NCBI RefSeq assembly: GCF_900088825.1
Contig: NZ_LT592170.1
Span: 124,001 to 188,000 of the forward strand
DNA length: 64,000 nucleotides
Reading direction: 5' to 3'
Source of the DNA: Thiomonas delicata
Lineage (GTDB): Bacteria > Pseudomonadota > Gammaproteobacteria > Burkholderiales > Burkholderiaceae_C
Shown here: one piece after another, positions 51,052 through 59,911 of the stretch
Layout of the letters: every line of letters starts with the position of its first letter
Position numbering within the stretch: position 1 is the first letter of the stretch
The notes under the pieces: generated by a model
The model's input: the letters and a program-made list of their open reading frames with translations, nothing else
Told to the model about the DNA's origin: nothing
The model's database searches: none
Position numbers and translations under genes: made by a program

Positions 51052-51061
51052 GGGCTAGTGG
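51052..51061 (+). repeat. Target-site duplication of the IS4-family element (right)
   Basis: Second copy of GGGCTAGTGG, directly after the right IS end. Confidence 0.92.
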
Positions 51062-51458
51062 TTGGCGCCATCTCAGCTGAACCGCCCCGGATTTGACGGA
51101 GGCTCCAGCTCTTGACCAACGCGACCCGGCGCACGGGCCCGATGCTAGCGATGAACCGTTGCCTGCCGCATAGCGGCAATCGCCAGATGCCTTGCGCGGC
51201 GACAGCTCTGGCCGACGAGCTGACGCCCACAGACCTTCGGCGCTTCCAGGCAGCTAGCGCCCTACGCGTGGGGAAGTGGCCCTGTCGGTCCTGGCGCGGT
51301 TGGCAACGATCGGGGCCCACACCTGGCGGAGCAGCCCCGGCGACTTCTTAGGCAGTCCCGCCTTGACCACCCAGATCCGGAGACCCCGGCGTCCCACCAG
51401 GCCTCAGGTGAGACAGGTCTTATCTGCGCGGGACAGCCTTTAACTGCAATTCCACAAC
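51062..51458. other. Remnant DNA with an IS3-type terminus
   Basis: TGAACCGCCCCGGATTTGAC followed by GGAGGCTCC at 51078-51106 resembles the left end of IS3-family elements that start TGAACCG. No transposase gene follows. The rest of the 400 bases shows no supported gene. Confidence 0.45.
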
Positions 51459-51610
51459 TGTTCGCAACAAATAAAGTCGCATCCTAAAAAGACATCAAGT
51501 TATTGATTTTATTAGACTTTAACTTGCAGTCCAAATCGAAAAGTTCTATCCTGATTTGATCAACCGGCGCCGTGCATGCGCCAAACACACAAAATAAAGT
51601 CCTATCCTGC
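51459..51610 (+). mobile_element. Left end of the Tn7-like transposon (type Z) with three TnsB-type sites
   Basis: The end starts TGTTCGCAACAAATAAAGTC. Three direct repeats with the core AAGT(C/T)..ATCCT occur at about 51468 (AAATAAAGTCGCATCCT), 51536 (CGAAAAGTTCTATCCT) and 51592 (AAAATAAAGTCCTATCCT), spaced about 60 bases, like the three spaced sites of the Tn7 left end. The third overlaps the 3' end of tnsE, so no cargo lies between tnsE and this end. The five bases outside it are ACAAC. Confidence 0.7.
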
Positions 51611-53251
51611 GCCGGAAGAAACAGGCGCAACTTCCAGCCCAAGCCTGAGTAGCAGTTTCATCGCCCATAAAGCGGTTTGTCCTTCTGCATCAGCCTTGTT
51701 TCTCGGGGTCAGCATCTTGGGCATTCGCTCGCAAGCGCACACTTTGGACAATTCTTGCTCAACCTCATGATCCCAGTGACCGCTGGCATCGACCAAGCCA
51801 TCCAGAGATCGTTGGACCGAAGCCTCGACGACATCAAAAGTCGTGCGATGGCGGAAGCGCAAAGCAATCAGGGACAGTGCGACATCCCCAGTGCGCTCCA
51901 CATCCAGCAGCACGATAGGCGGATACCCTGGCGGCATGATTGTTACCACCAGCCCCACTCGAGGCTTGCGGTTGGCCATCGAGAACACCCGCCCCGTCTT
52001 GAGATAACACAGTGACATCCCAAACTGGATCTGAGGCTTCCTTTGCGCCATTTTCTGTACCGTACCGGCCAGCGCACTCAGGTCGCCAGCACAATCCCAA
52101 CTGGCTGGCTTGAGCAGCTTGAACTCAAGCGGCGGCAACGTTGCACTGAGTCTCTGATCGCCCGAGCTGACTTTGATGGTTTTACGAACCTCAACCATCG
52201 GCCCCGTGGTGGACACGGGTTCCGTTGCCCAGTTGCCGCCCGGCCTGTCCAGCTTGATCAGTAATTTTTCAACTGTGATGCTACGGTCGAACTCAGATTG
52301 CTTGGAATAGATATCCGTCGCTTTTTCGCCGTGCGTCTTGGCTCCGTCTTGCCCATCGTCCAGTTCATAGTCGTAGACGAAGTGCTCCCTAGATACATCA
52401 TCACCATTGGTGTCTGCCCCTGGCTTTCTTTCTGCGTTTTCTTTGCTGCGGATGACCTCCTTCATGGAGGGGTGCCCGTAATACAACTCGTCGCAAGGAT
52501 GGTGCTTGCCAGTCAGATGCAGGAGTTCGAGCACCAACCATTGGTTGCCCTGCTGAACGCCTCGGAATTTCCATACTGAATTTCTCAGTTGTGGCGGGGT
52601 GAAGGACACATACTCCTTGCCGATGGATTGGAGGCAGACACGATCCCAAGCGCGCCGCGCACCTGGATCGAGTGCGATCCACGCAAATTCCTGTGCGAAC
52701 TGATGCGACAGGCACCTCTTGGGTAGCTTTGACGTGAAGCGCAACGTCAGCACACGTTGATAGCCAGGAGCTTCGGGGTGGAAAAGCAGATTCAATGCAC
52801 CGGGGCGAACGATGGCATGCGCCAGTGTGCTGTTGTGCAAGAAAAGGAAGCGAACCAGTTCAATGGTAGGAATCAGCACATCCCCTTGCGCTGTGCTGTA
52901 CCGGAGCAGGCGCTGAATGCCACTGCCCCTGCGGTCGAAAGAATAGAGACCTGCTGGTATATCAGCCGAGGTGATTTCTTCGCATTCCGACGTATCCGAA
53001 ATCGTCGCTTGCCCAATCAACCCACGCGCTGGCAAGGACTGTCGTTCACCCCGCGCGAAAACATGCCCAAGCGACAAAATTGGAAGCAATCCTATCGGCA
53101 ACTCGACCTTGCTGTACTGACCCGACTCGACCCCCCGCATGGCAGCCCGGACGAACCAACCGCTCTCCTTCTCGACTAGGCCTGCAAGCCAATACATCTC
53201 GACATGTTCAGGGCCGAGGTTGGTAAGCTGCCTGATCAATAAACGGCTCAT
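51602..53251 (-). CDS. tnsE: Tn7-like target-selection protein TnsE
   Basis: A 549-residue protein, close to the 538 residues of Tn7 TnsE. The segment DVLIPTIELVRFLFLHNSTL matches the conserved HIPQLELARSLFL region of TnsE, and the C-terminal half has the SMANRKPRVGLVV and PIVLLDVERTGDVALS pattern. In Tn7 TnsE directs insertion into lagging-strand or mobile plasmid replication via the sliding clamp. It overlaps tnsD by four bases. Presence of TnsE implies a second, plasmid-directed pathway. Confidence 0.82.
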   Translation of the reverse strand: MSRLLIRQLTNLGPEHVEMYWLAGLVEKESGWFVRAAMRGVESGQYSKVELPIGLLPILSLGHVFARGERQSLPARGLIGQATISDTSECEEITSADIPAGLYSFDRRGSGIQRLLRYSTAQGDVLIPTIELVRFLFLHNSTLAHAIVRPGALNLLFHPEAPGYQRVLTLRFTSKLPKRCLSHQFAQEFAWIALDPGARRAWDRVCLQSIGKEYVSFTPPQLRNSVWKFRGVQQGNQWLVLELLHLTGKHHPCDELYYGHPSMKEVIRSKENAERKPGADTNGDDVSREHFVYDYELDDGQDGAKTHGEKATDIYSKQSEFDRSITVEKLLIKLDRPGGNWATEPVSTTGPMVEVRKTIKVSSGDQRLSATLPPLEFKLLKPASWDCAGDLSALAGTVQKMAQRKPQIQFGMSLCYLKTGRVFSMANRKPRVGLVVTIMPPGYPPIVLLDVERTGDVALSLIALRFRHRTTFDVVEASVQRSLDGLVDASGHWDHEVEQELSKVCACERMPKMLTPRNKADAEGQTALWAMKLLLRLGLEVAPVSSGAG

Positions 53252-54999
53252 GCTGCAATGCGCATCATGATGGGGGCCTCATCAAGTATTGCGTGAATTC
53301 GCGCCAAGTTGTTTGAGCGTAGACCGGCTTTTCGCATGATTTGCCACGCCTTGACGGGAGCGCCACACAACTCCAATTCGGCGATCGCCCAGTGAATGCG
53401 GCGAAGCTGGAATTGCTCTACCGTTTCCACTGCTTGATCCAAGAACTCCATCGTCAACGGCATGTGATGCCGACGCTTGAGTAGCCAGTCGCGCCGGTTG
53501 GCCCGACGCTCGAGTTCGGCAACAGTGATACGCACAGGCGGCCTCTCTTGACAAACAATGTCGACCCATGCACTGAGCTTCGTGACCCAGTCACGATCGA
53601 TCTCCGGCCACGCACGACGAGTCCGGCGTGCCACGTCGCGAGTCACCGGCACTGCTGGGCTGGCTTGAGCCAAAGATGCTGCGGAGTCGGCAACTGATTC
53701 CGGCGATACCAGCACCTTTTCAATATGCGGCAACGGCTTCCATGGGATTGCGATGCCCAACTCACCCGCCAAACGCACCACAGTTTTCGGATCGAGTTGT
53801 AGAAATCGACCGACCTCGCGCAGCCCTTTCCCAGCGATCACGAGTTGACGCAATGCAGGTTCCAGAAGTGGCCCGTATTGGAGAAAACGTGGTGCCCCAA
53901 GTGCGCCCGTCTTCGATTGAAGGCAGCGGGTGTAAACATAGCCACAACCACAGGAGAACACACCAACCCTGTTACCGTGGTTCCAATGCTGGGTGAAACT
54001 CTTGATCGGTGCCGATGAGCGGTGGTTTGCCAATGGGTTGATACAGGGCCACGGTCCGGCACCGAATACAGAATCGAGCCGCTCCCTTTGTGCCAGGAAA
54101 TCCTGAACCAGAATGTGATGCAAAGGATGATGGGCTTTGCGATGTTTGCGCACCATTGATGCCAACCAATCGCCTGCGAAAGCGCCGTCGTCCATCACTG
54201 CGGGCAGCAGATCCAAAGCGCCGCCAAAGAAATTGCGGAAATCCCTGTCAAAGCGATGCTGGTTCATCGTCACATCCGACTTGGACAACCCGATTTCAAG
54301 CATGTGACTGCGATAAAACCCAGTCCACTGCCACAAGGTGCGCCCGTCTGGTGGGCTACACAATAAATCGGCGCTTCTCCGAGCTACACGTTGCAGGTGC
54401 GCCAAACTTACATGCTCCATCAAGGGGGCGACTGATCGAGCATGTGATGGGCAGTTATCTGGTGTTGCCGCAACGAACTCGTGTCGGCTAACTTTCGCTA
54501 GGCGGACTGTGCTTCCTTGTAGAGGGCACCCGTGTTCTGGGCAGACGAGGACGCCGGGTAGTTGGTGATCACGGCGCCACCAAAGCTCTCCATAAAGCGC
54601 CTTCATCTCCCATGCGCATGTCGGACAGAAGCGCAGTTGCTGGACCCGCCCAATACGAAAGGCAGATAGTCCGAGGCGAACATGTAGTCCATCAATGGCA
54701 CCTTGCCCCATTGCTCGGCGAACTTTCTCTTGCAGTGCGGGCGGTTCGAATGCCGTGAGGTAGGGATAGAGCGTGAGCGTGTCGATGACGCGATCCACGT
54801 TCAACGCCCGATCTGGAGGAATTCGATCGGCCAACGCCTGAAGATGCCCTGGCAAGTCAAAAGTGGCGATGACTTTTCGGTTGCCAAACAGCGCATCTAG
54901 GGTATGCATTGGACTTGGCGCACCGACATGACGGTGGTAGCGAGCAAGCACGCTGTACAGGAGTTCACCAGGATAGACCGTCGGAAAATACGTGAGCAT
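53248..54999 (-). CDS. tnsD: Tn7-like target-selection protein TnsD (TniQ family)
   Basis: A 583-residue protein starting MLTYFPTVYPGELLYSVLAR, the TniQ opening. A zinc-binding set is visible (RFCPTCAWEMKALYGELWWR then VCPEHGCPL) with a second Cys cluster (FSCGCGYVYTRC). The long C-terminal part is the sequence-specific DNA-binding region. It should recognise a fixed chromosomal site, usually the 3' end of a conserved gene. The petA-like gene adjoining tnsA is a candidate, not shown. Confidence 0.88.
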   Translation of the reverse strand: MLTYFPTVYPGELLYSVLARYHRHVGAPSPMHTLDALFGNRKVIATFDLPGHLQALADRIPPDRALNVDRVIDTLTLYPYLTAFEPPALQEKVRRAMGQGAIDGLHVRLGLSAFRIGRVQQLRFCPTCAWEMKALYGELWWRRDHQLPGVLVCPEHGCPLQGSTVRLAKVSRHEFVAATPDNCPSHARSVAPLMEHVSLAHLQRVARRSADLLCSPPDGRTLWQWTGFYRSHMLEIGLSKSDVTMNQHRFDRDFRNFFGGALDLLPAVMDDGAFAGDWLASMVRKHRKAHHPLHHILVQDFLAQRERLDSVFGAGPWPCINPLANHRSSAPIKSFTQHWNHGNRVGVFSCGCGYVYTRCLQSKTGALGAPRFLQYGPLLEPALRQLVIAGKGLREVGRFLQLDPKTVVRLAGELGIAIPWKPLPHIEKVLVSPESVADSAASLAQASPAVPVTRDVARRTRRAWPEIDRDWVTKLSAWVDIVCQERPPVRITVAELERRANRRDWLLKRRHHMPLTMEFLDQAVETVEQFQLRRIHWAIAELELCGAPVKAWQIMRKAGLRSNNLARIHAILDEAPIMMRIAA

Positions 55000-55010
55000 C
55001 TACGCCACCG

Positions 55011-56636
55011 TCACGCCGCAAGATCAAGCAATGGCGGTTTCACAAAACCAGCGGCCAGCAGCGCTTCATAGCCGGACTGACCGGCCTGCTTGCCAAGCGT
55101 CACGATGTGACGCAAGTCCTGTGCGGGCGTTGCCGAGGCCTTTGGTGGCTTGCGCGCCTGGGGCTTGCGCACCTGCACCAGGCGCTTCGCCAACCGCTCC
55201 GTGATCGCTGCCATCAGCAAAAGCGGATCGGCTGATGGATTCAGGCCGCTCGCTTCATTGATCAACACGTCCACCACATCGTCGGCGACGCCGAGTGATC
55301 TCAGGGCCGCACGAGTCGTGTCAATGCCGTCATCTTGCATTAGTACGCTCGCGGGCTCTACGACAGCAGGCGATAGCACCACGTCAGGCAACTGTGTCTT
55401 GAGCGCCGAAGCCAACACTTGATCCACATGAGCGTGCAGGGGCAGTAAGTCGTCGTATTTCAGTAATGCTTTTTTGTCATTCGAGCGAAGCGCATCCAGC
55501 ATCGGTCGAACCACCTGGAAGTCTTCTCGGGCGACCTTGCGAAGTAATTCGACAGTCAATCTTTCTGGCCCGCGCCGAACCTCACCAATGCCGATCACAC
55601 GCAACTGCGCCAGCATGAAAAGCTTGACGACGATGTCCATGATGCCCTGGCTCTCGTCATAGAGAGCCTCACGGATCTCAGGGTTTATCTCCGTCGGCTC
55701 ACATGTCCATTGATACTGCCAGAGCTGGTCAATGAAGTAGTCCCAAGCCTTGCCCTTGGGCATGCGATCCCAGACCAGTGAGCCCAGTCCACTGGCACGC
55801 CGGGCCTGACGGAAGTTCTCCTGTAACAGCGGGATCGCACTGAGCGTGCCAATCAAGATCACCGGAACGCCGATGGTGTTTACGAGCGTGACAAGAAAAT
55901 TCAGCAATGCATCGGGACCGATCTTGGTCTTGTTCAGATGTTGAATTTCGTCGATGACCAGCACGCCCAAGGCGTGGAGGTTGGCGACGTGCGCCATATG
56001 CACCATCATCTCGTCCACGCTGGCACGACGGCTGCCGTACCAGTTGAAGTAGTTGGTACCAACTAATCGATCGACCGCCGAGAAGAAGTTGATACAGAGC
56101 TGCTTGGGAGACCCCTGGTGTGGGCAGTCCAGTTTCAGCCATGTGATTTGCACCAGACTAAAGGGGGCTGTGTGCTGGAAGCATTGCGGGTACTGGTGCA
56201 GGACTTTCTCGATAGCCTTGGACTTGCCGATGCCGGAGCAGCCGACCAGCGCGAAGCTGGTGGCAGTGTTCTCCACCGGCTGACGAGTCGGGATGGTCAG
56301 TGACTTCGCCTCGATCCGCTCGGCACCGCTTTGCAAATGCCGGATGTAGTCGTGGGTGAGTGGGTTGCGACCAACATAGCCTTGGCGTAGCAGCATGCCG
56401 AAGCGATCGGCCAACTGGATCTGGCGTTCCAATGGCTCGAAGTACCGCCCCAACCGCATGATGCAGTGCTTGCGCAGACTGGCTGCGTAGCCTCTCTCCC
56501 GCACATGAAATTCCGGCCTCGCCGCGAGGGCGTCAAGCAACTGCCGCTGCGACCCCAATGGCGGCAGGCGTGCGATAAAGGGATTGCCTTCGTACTCGGG
56601 CAACGAAGATGTCGGCGTTTCAGGGCTTGTCATCAT
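55011..56636 (-). CDS. tnsC: Tn7-like AAA+ regulator TnsC
   Basis: A 541-residue ATPase (Tn7 TnsC has 555). The start MMTSPETPTSSLPEYEGNPF matches the TnsC N-terminus (YRDNPFIEALPPL-like). GYVGRNPLTHDYIRHLQSG is also conserved. Walker A is GCSGIGKS (about 132-139) and Walker B LGVLVIDEIQHLNK. TnsC links the TnsD or TnsE target complex to the TnsAB transposase. It overlaps the tnsB end by 17 bases. Confidence 0.92.
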   Translation of the reverse strand: MMTSPETPTSSLPEYEGNPFIARLPPLGSQRQLLDALAARPEFHVRERGYAASLRKHCIMRLGRYFEPLERQIQLADRFGMLLRQGYVGRNPLTHDYIRHLQSGAERIEAKSLTIPTRQPVENTATSFALVGCSGIGKSKAIEKVLHQYPQCFQHTAPFSLVQITWLKLDCPHQGSPKQLCINFFSAVDRLVGTNYFNWYGSRRASVDEMMVHMAHVANLHALGVLVIDEIQHLNKTKIGPDALLNFLVTLVNTIGVPVILIGTLSAIPLLQENFRQARRASGLGSLVWDRMPKGKAWDYFIDQLWQYQWTCEPTEINPEIREALYDESQGIMDIVVKLFMLAQLRVIGIGEVRRGPERLTVELLRKVAREDFQVVRPMLDALRSNDKKALLKYDDLLPLHAHVDQVLASALKTQLPDVVLSPAVVEPASVLMQDDGIDTTRAALRSLGVADDVVDVLINEASGLNPSADPLLLMAAITERLAKRLVQVRKPQARKPPKASATPAQDLRHIVTLGKQAGQSGYEALLAAGFVKPPLLDLAA

Positions 56637-58794
56637 GGCGTTGAGTGCTACCCAGAATTTCGGTGATGTCCGGCTCGCTGTAATCATCAGGCACAGCGTT
56701 TGGAAACTGAATGATGTCAGCACTCTTGCTGGCGTTCTGACTCGATGGTTCAGCCTGAAAGCGGAAAGTCTCGGCGCTTCGATTGACCAACTTCTCAACG
56801 GCGCGGTTGGCGCGGATGTTCTTGGTGCGTTTGGCCGCACTCTCGGTGCTGGGTTCACCCTTCAACTTCACGGCATCGGACACGATCCCTTCGATGCTGG
56901 CAGCCAAGTCGGCCGCGGCCAGTTGCTGGCGTGGTTGTCGTTTCGCCGAAATCTGCTTCTCTGCCTCTTGCAGTTGCCCGAGTTCCCATACTGATATTTG
57001 TTGATGTGCCCGGCTGCGCTCGGTTAGTTGGCAGACTTGGAATTGCATCGGCGCCTCGGGATCGTGCAGGTAGATTTCATCGAGGTTGCGTGGATCGCAG
57101 GAGATTTTCACCTTCCAGTTGCCACGCTGTCGCGCCTTGTCGAACCACCTTTCCTCCAGAGCTTTCTGGCATGTGTAGAAGATGCCTCGCAGGCGGATGC
57201 CGTTGAGCGTGACTGTGGCCTCTTCGACCGGCAGCAGGCTGAAACGAACCAGATTCTCCGGGTATTGGCGTAGGCTGCCACTGCGGTTGGCGATGCCCCA
57301 GTTCCATAGATCGATGGGCACCGCTGCAATGTTGTCGGCTGCGAGGTCACGGTCCTTGTCGTATCTCTTCAGTTCATGATGATTGTTGTAGTACAGAACA
57401 CACGCGATCACGATCCGGGTGAACTGATCAAGATCAAGTACGGCATCAAGCCGATAGTCTTTGCCACCACGGGCGCGGTAATCCACATCGATATAGCCAG
57501 GCACATACGGCTTGAACTTGGCAGGGATCAGGCGGAATCGTTGCTCAACAATGCCTTTCCAGTCCGCACGGTATGCCGCAGCACTTTCAACCGTGACATT
57601 GAAGTTGTTGATTAACGTCTCGATCATGCGGCCTTCGATTTCACCCCGGTCACCCAGCAGCGTGGCTGGCAGGTGGTGGCAGGGCCAGGTCTCAGAATCA
57701 ATCTCGTGGCCGCTTCGCTTGCAGAAGGACTGCTTGTCGCAGGCCGTATTGGCCAGGGCCATCATGGCTCCAACCCATGACGGGCCCTCAAGACCGACAT
57801 AGATGCCGACAATCATTCGACTGAATACATCGATCACGACGTAGAGCACTGGACGGCCAATGATCTTGCTTCTGTCGATGCGCGAAACCAGATACACGTC
57901 GGCGATTGTCGCGTCGATCTGATAACGCGCACCCGGACCCCAGACCTCCGCTGTCGATGTGCCAATGAGCCCGCGTAGGTCCTTGTCATAGATTCGTGGT
58001 CGCAACCGCTCACGCTTGATGTCCAGTCGGTCGTGATCCTGCTCCAGCCAGTAATTGAACTGGCCAAAGCTTGGGAAACCGCTGGCCGAGGCGGCGCCAT
58101 TTGGGGCATGGGTAACGCGGCCAGTGCCAGGATCAATCGTGCGCTCGCAGAAGAAATCCTTGATCATCTGGTCGTACGCACCACGCAGCGTGAACTTGGT
58201 CTGTGTGGTGTAGTAGCGTGCCACGGCGACGCGGAAGATCTTGCGGATGCCATCGTCGACATTGAGACCCGGTAACTCACCGAGCTTGCGGGGACGGCCG
58301 CGCTTGATGTCCGAGCTGCTGGCTGAACGCGCCTTTCCCTTGCCACCTGAGTTTGCGTAGTCGGGAAGCAATGCATTTGGCGTCTGACCGCGCTGCCAAT
58401 AGCGCCGTAGATAAAGGTAGATGGTGGCTCGCGTTGCCAGTCCGGCGGCGACGCACCCGGCGACTTTTTGTGCTCGGTGCCCGGGGTAATAGATCTCGGG
58501 CTCGTCACAAATCAAATCGGCAACGATTTGCCACGCACGGTCTCGCTTGATTTTGCGCTGCTCAGGCAGGGATGCTTCCTCCACAATGGCCAGATAGGGG
58601 TCAGCAGTCAGCAACCTTGAACAACCTGCTTGCAAATCGGATTGCAGGGCCTGCAACTGCACCAGTTCCGGCGTGGCATCGTGCGCTTTGGTGTCGATCA
58701 CGAACCCGACAGGCTGTGTCGGATGTAACCACAACAAACGTATCGTGCGAGCATGCGGCTCGCCGTATTCGAGCAGATCATTTCGCAACAGCAT
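56620..58794 (-). CDS. tnsB: Tn7-like transposase TnsB (DDE)
   Basis: A 724-residue transposase (Tn7 TnsB has 702). The catalytic core is complete: Asp in YQIDATIADVYLVSRIDR, Asp in LLGDRGEIEGRMIE and Glu in YRADWKGIVEQRFRLIP. N-terminal HTH-type domains bind the repeat sites at the ends. It cuts the 3' ends and joins them to target DNA. It overlaps tnsA by one base. Confidence 0.94.
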   Translation of the reverse strand: MLLRNDLLEYGEPHARTIRLLWLHPTQPVGFVIDTKAHDATPELVQLQALQSDLQAGCSRLLTADPYLAIVEEASLPEQRKIKRDRAWQIVADLICDEPEIYYPGHRAQKVAGCVAAGLATRATIYLYLRRYWQRGQTPNALLPDYANSGGKGKARSASSSDIKRGRPRKLGELPGLNVDDGIRKIFRVAVARYYTTQTKFTLRGAYDQMIKDFFCERTIDPGTGRVTHAPNGAASASGFPSFGQFNYWLEQDHDRLDIKRERLRPRIYDKDLRGLIGTSTAEVWGPGARYQIDATIADVYLVSRIDRSKIIGRPVLYVVIDVFSRMIVGIYVGLEGPSWVGAMMALANTACDKQSFCKRSGHEIDSETWPCHHLPATLLGDRGEIEGRMIETLINNFNVTVESAAAYRADWKGIVEQRFRLIPAKFKPYVPGYIDVDYRARGGKDYRLDAVLDLDQFTRIVIACVLYYNNHHELKRYDKDRDLAADNIAAVPIDLWNWGIANRSGSLRQYPENLVRFSLLPVEEATVTLNGIRLRGIFYTCQKALEERWFDKARQRGNWKVKISCDPRNLDEIYLHDPEAPMQFQVCQLTERSRAHQQISVWELGQLQEAEKQISAKRQPRQQLAAADLAASIEGIVSDAVKLKGEPSTESAAKRTKNIRANRAVEKLVNRSAETFRFQAEPSSQNASKSADIIQFPNAVPDDYSEPDITEILGSTQRHDDKP

Positions 58795-59642
58795 CAGGCA
58801 CTCTTCCTGGTTTGTTGCGCCGCAGTATTTGGAACTACGACTTCAAGCGAATCCACTTGCATTTGCATGTCGAACTTGGTATTGAGATCGATGGTGATTC
58901 GTTTGTTGGCAGCAAGATGCCGTAAGACGGTCAGCGCTTCGCCGATGGCGAAGCCTTGCGTGCTTTCCAGAAGCCGGAAGAATTGCTTGATGGACATGCC
59001 GGTCGCCTGAGGCAAACAGGCCAAGAAGTTCCCGCATCGCTCATCCCAGTAGCTGGGTTGCGGTGCCGTCATCAGTTGCAATGACTGCATCTCATGCAAC
59101 CAACGAAGATTCTTGATACGTTGGGCAGGCAGATCGAGATCGGTCACCAAGCCCCAGTCGACCCCTTTGATTTGCCAATAGCGGCGTTCGATTTCTTGCT
59201 TCTCAAGCGTACGGTCCTCATCGAGCTCAGACGCTGGTTTGACGGACCGAGCGACGAGCGCACTCGTGTTACCTGCCCCCAGGTTAATCATGAAGTCGGT
59301 TGTCATCACGATGTCGGTGCGACTTTGTGTATCGATTGGGTGCCGAACTCCCATGTCGGCAGCAATGCGTCGTGTCTCGTCCCGATCCAGTGGAAACTGC
59401 TCACGAATGTCGGTGACCGCATCTGACCAGTCAAGCAACAGGAACAACGCTGTCTCCATATCCGACAGCAGATGATGTTCGCGACCCGTCTTGCGGCTGT
59501 GAATCCGAGAAGATCGACCCCGTGAAGACACATCTTGGACGTTGAGCCAAGGTCGGTAATCCTTTCCACGCCCTTGCCCACGCCCTTCCTTCAGGAATCG
59601 AGCGATTTTGTCCTCATCGAAACCGTACCTGCGCTTGGCCAC
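58794..59642 (-). CDS. tnsA: Tn7-like endonuclease TnsA
   Basis: A 282-residue restriction-like nuclease (Tn7 TnsA has 273). MAKRRYGFDEDKIARFLKEG then RGQGRGKDYRPWLNVQDVSS is strikingly close to Tn7 TnsA. The active-site Glu lies in LLSDMETALFLLLDW, the Asp in VMTTDFMINLG and the Lys in SVKPASEL; the residue matching Tn7 Gln130 appears to be Ser. TnsA cuts the 5' strands, giving cut-and-paste movement. It is the first gene of the tns operon. Confidence 0.94.
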   Translation of the reverse strand: MAKRRYGFDEDKIARFLKEGRGQGRGKDYRPWLNVQDVSSRGRSSRIHSRKTGREHHLLSDMETALFLLLDWSDAVTDIREQFPLDRDETRRIAADMGVRHPIDTQSRTDIVMTTDFMINLGAGNTSALVARSVKPASELDEDRTLEKQEIERRYWQIKGVDWGLVTDLDLPAQRIKNLRWLHEMQSLQLMTAPQPSYWDERCGNFLACLPQATGMSIKQFFRLLESTQGFAIGEALTVLRHLAANKRITIDLNTKFDMQMQVDSLEVVVPNTAAQQTRKSA

Positions 59643-59911
59643 CTGGAAGTCCTGTTAGAAGCAATTTGACAAATTAAGCCCGGCTGGGCTTCATGCTTGC
59701 GTCGCTGGCGCCTCCAGAAGATCGACCATCCCAAAATCTGGCGGACAAATCCGGGACTCGAACCAAGAGAAGGTGAGCCTGGGACAGCAAGTTGAGGCGA
59801 GGCGATTGCGCTGATCTCCGGTCAATTGGCTACCGATGCCCAAGAAAAGGGGCGCCCTCGATGATGGCTTGATCACCCGCGTGCTTGATCATCCGCAGCA
59901 CCGGCACGGTC
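59643..59911. other. Region expected to hold the right Tn7-like end and the tns promoter
   Basis: The 269 bases between tnsA and the Rieske gene must contain the tns promoter and, if the element is complete, the right end. I could not find repeats matching the left end. A hairpin AAGCCC-GGCT-GGGCTT lies at 59676-59691. On the minus strand, TTCGAGTCCCGGATTTGTCC then GCCA (59741-59764) looks like the 3' end of a tRNA without the rest. Confidence 0.4.
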
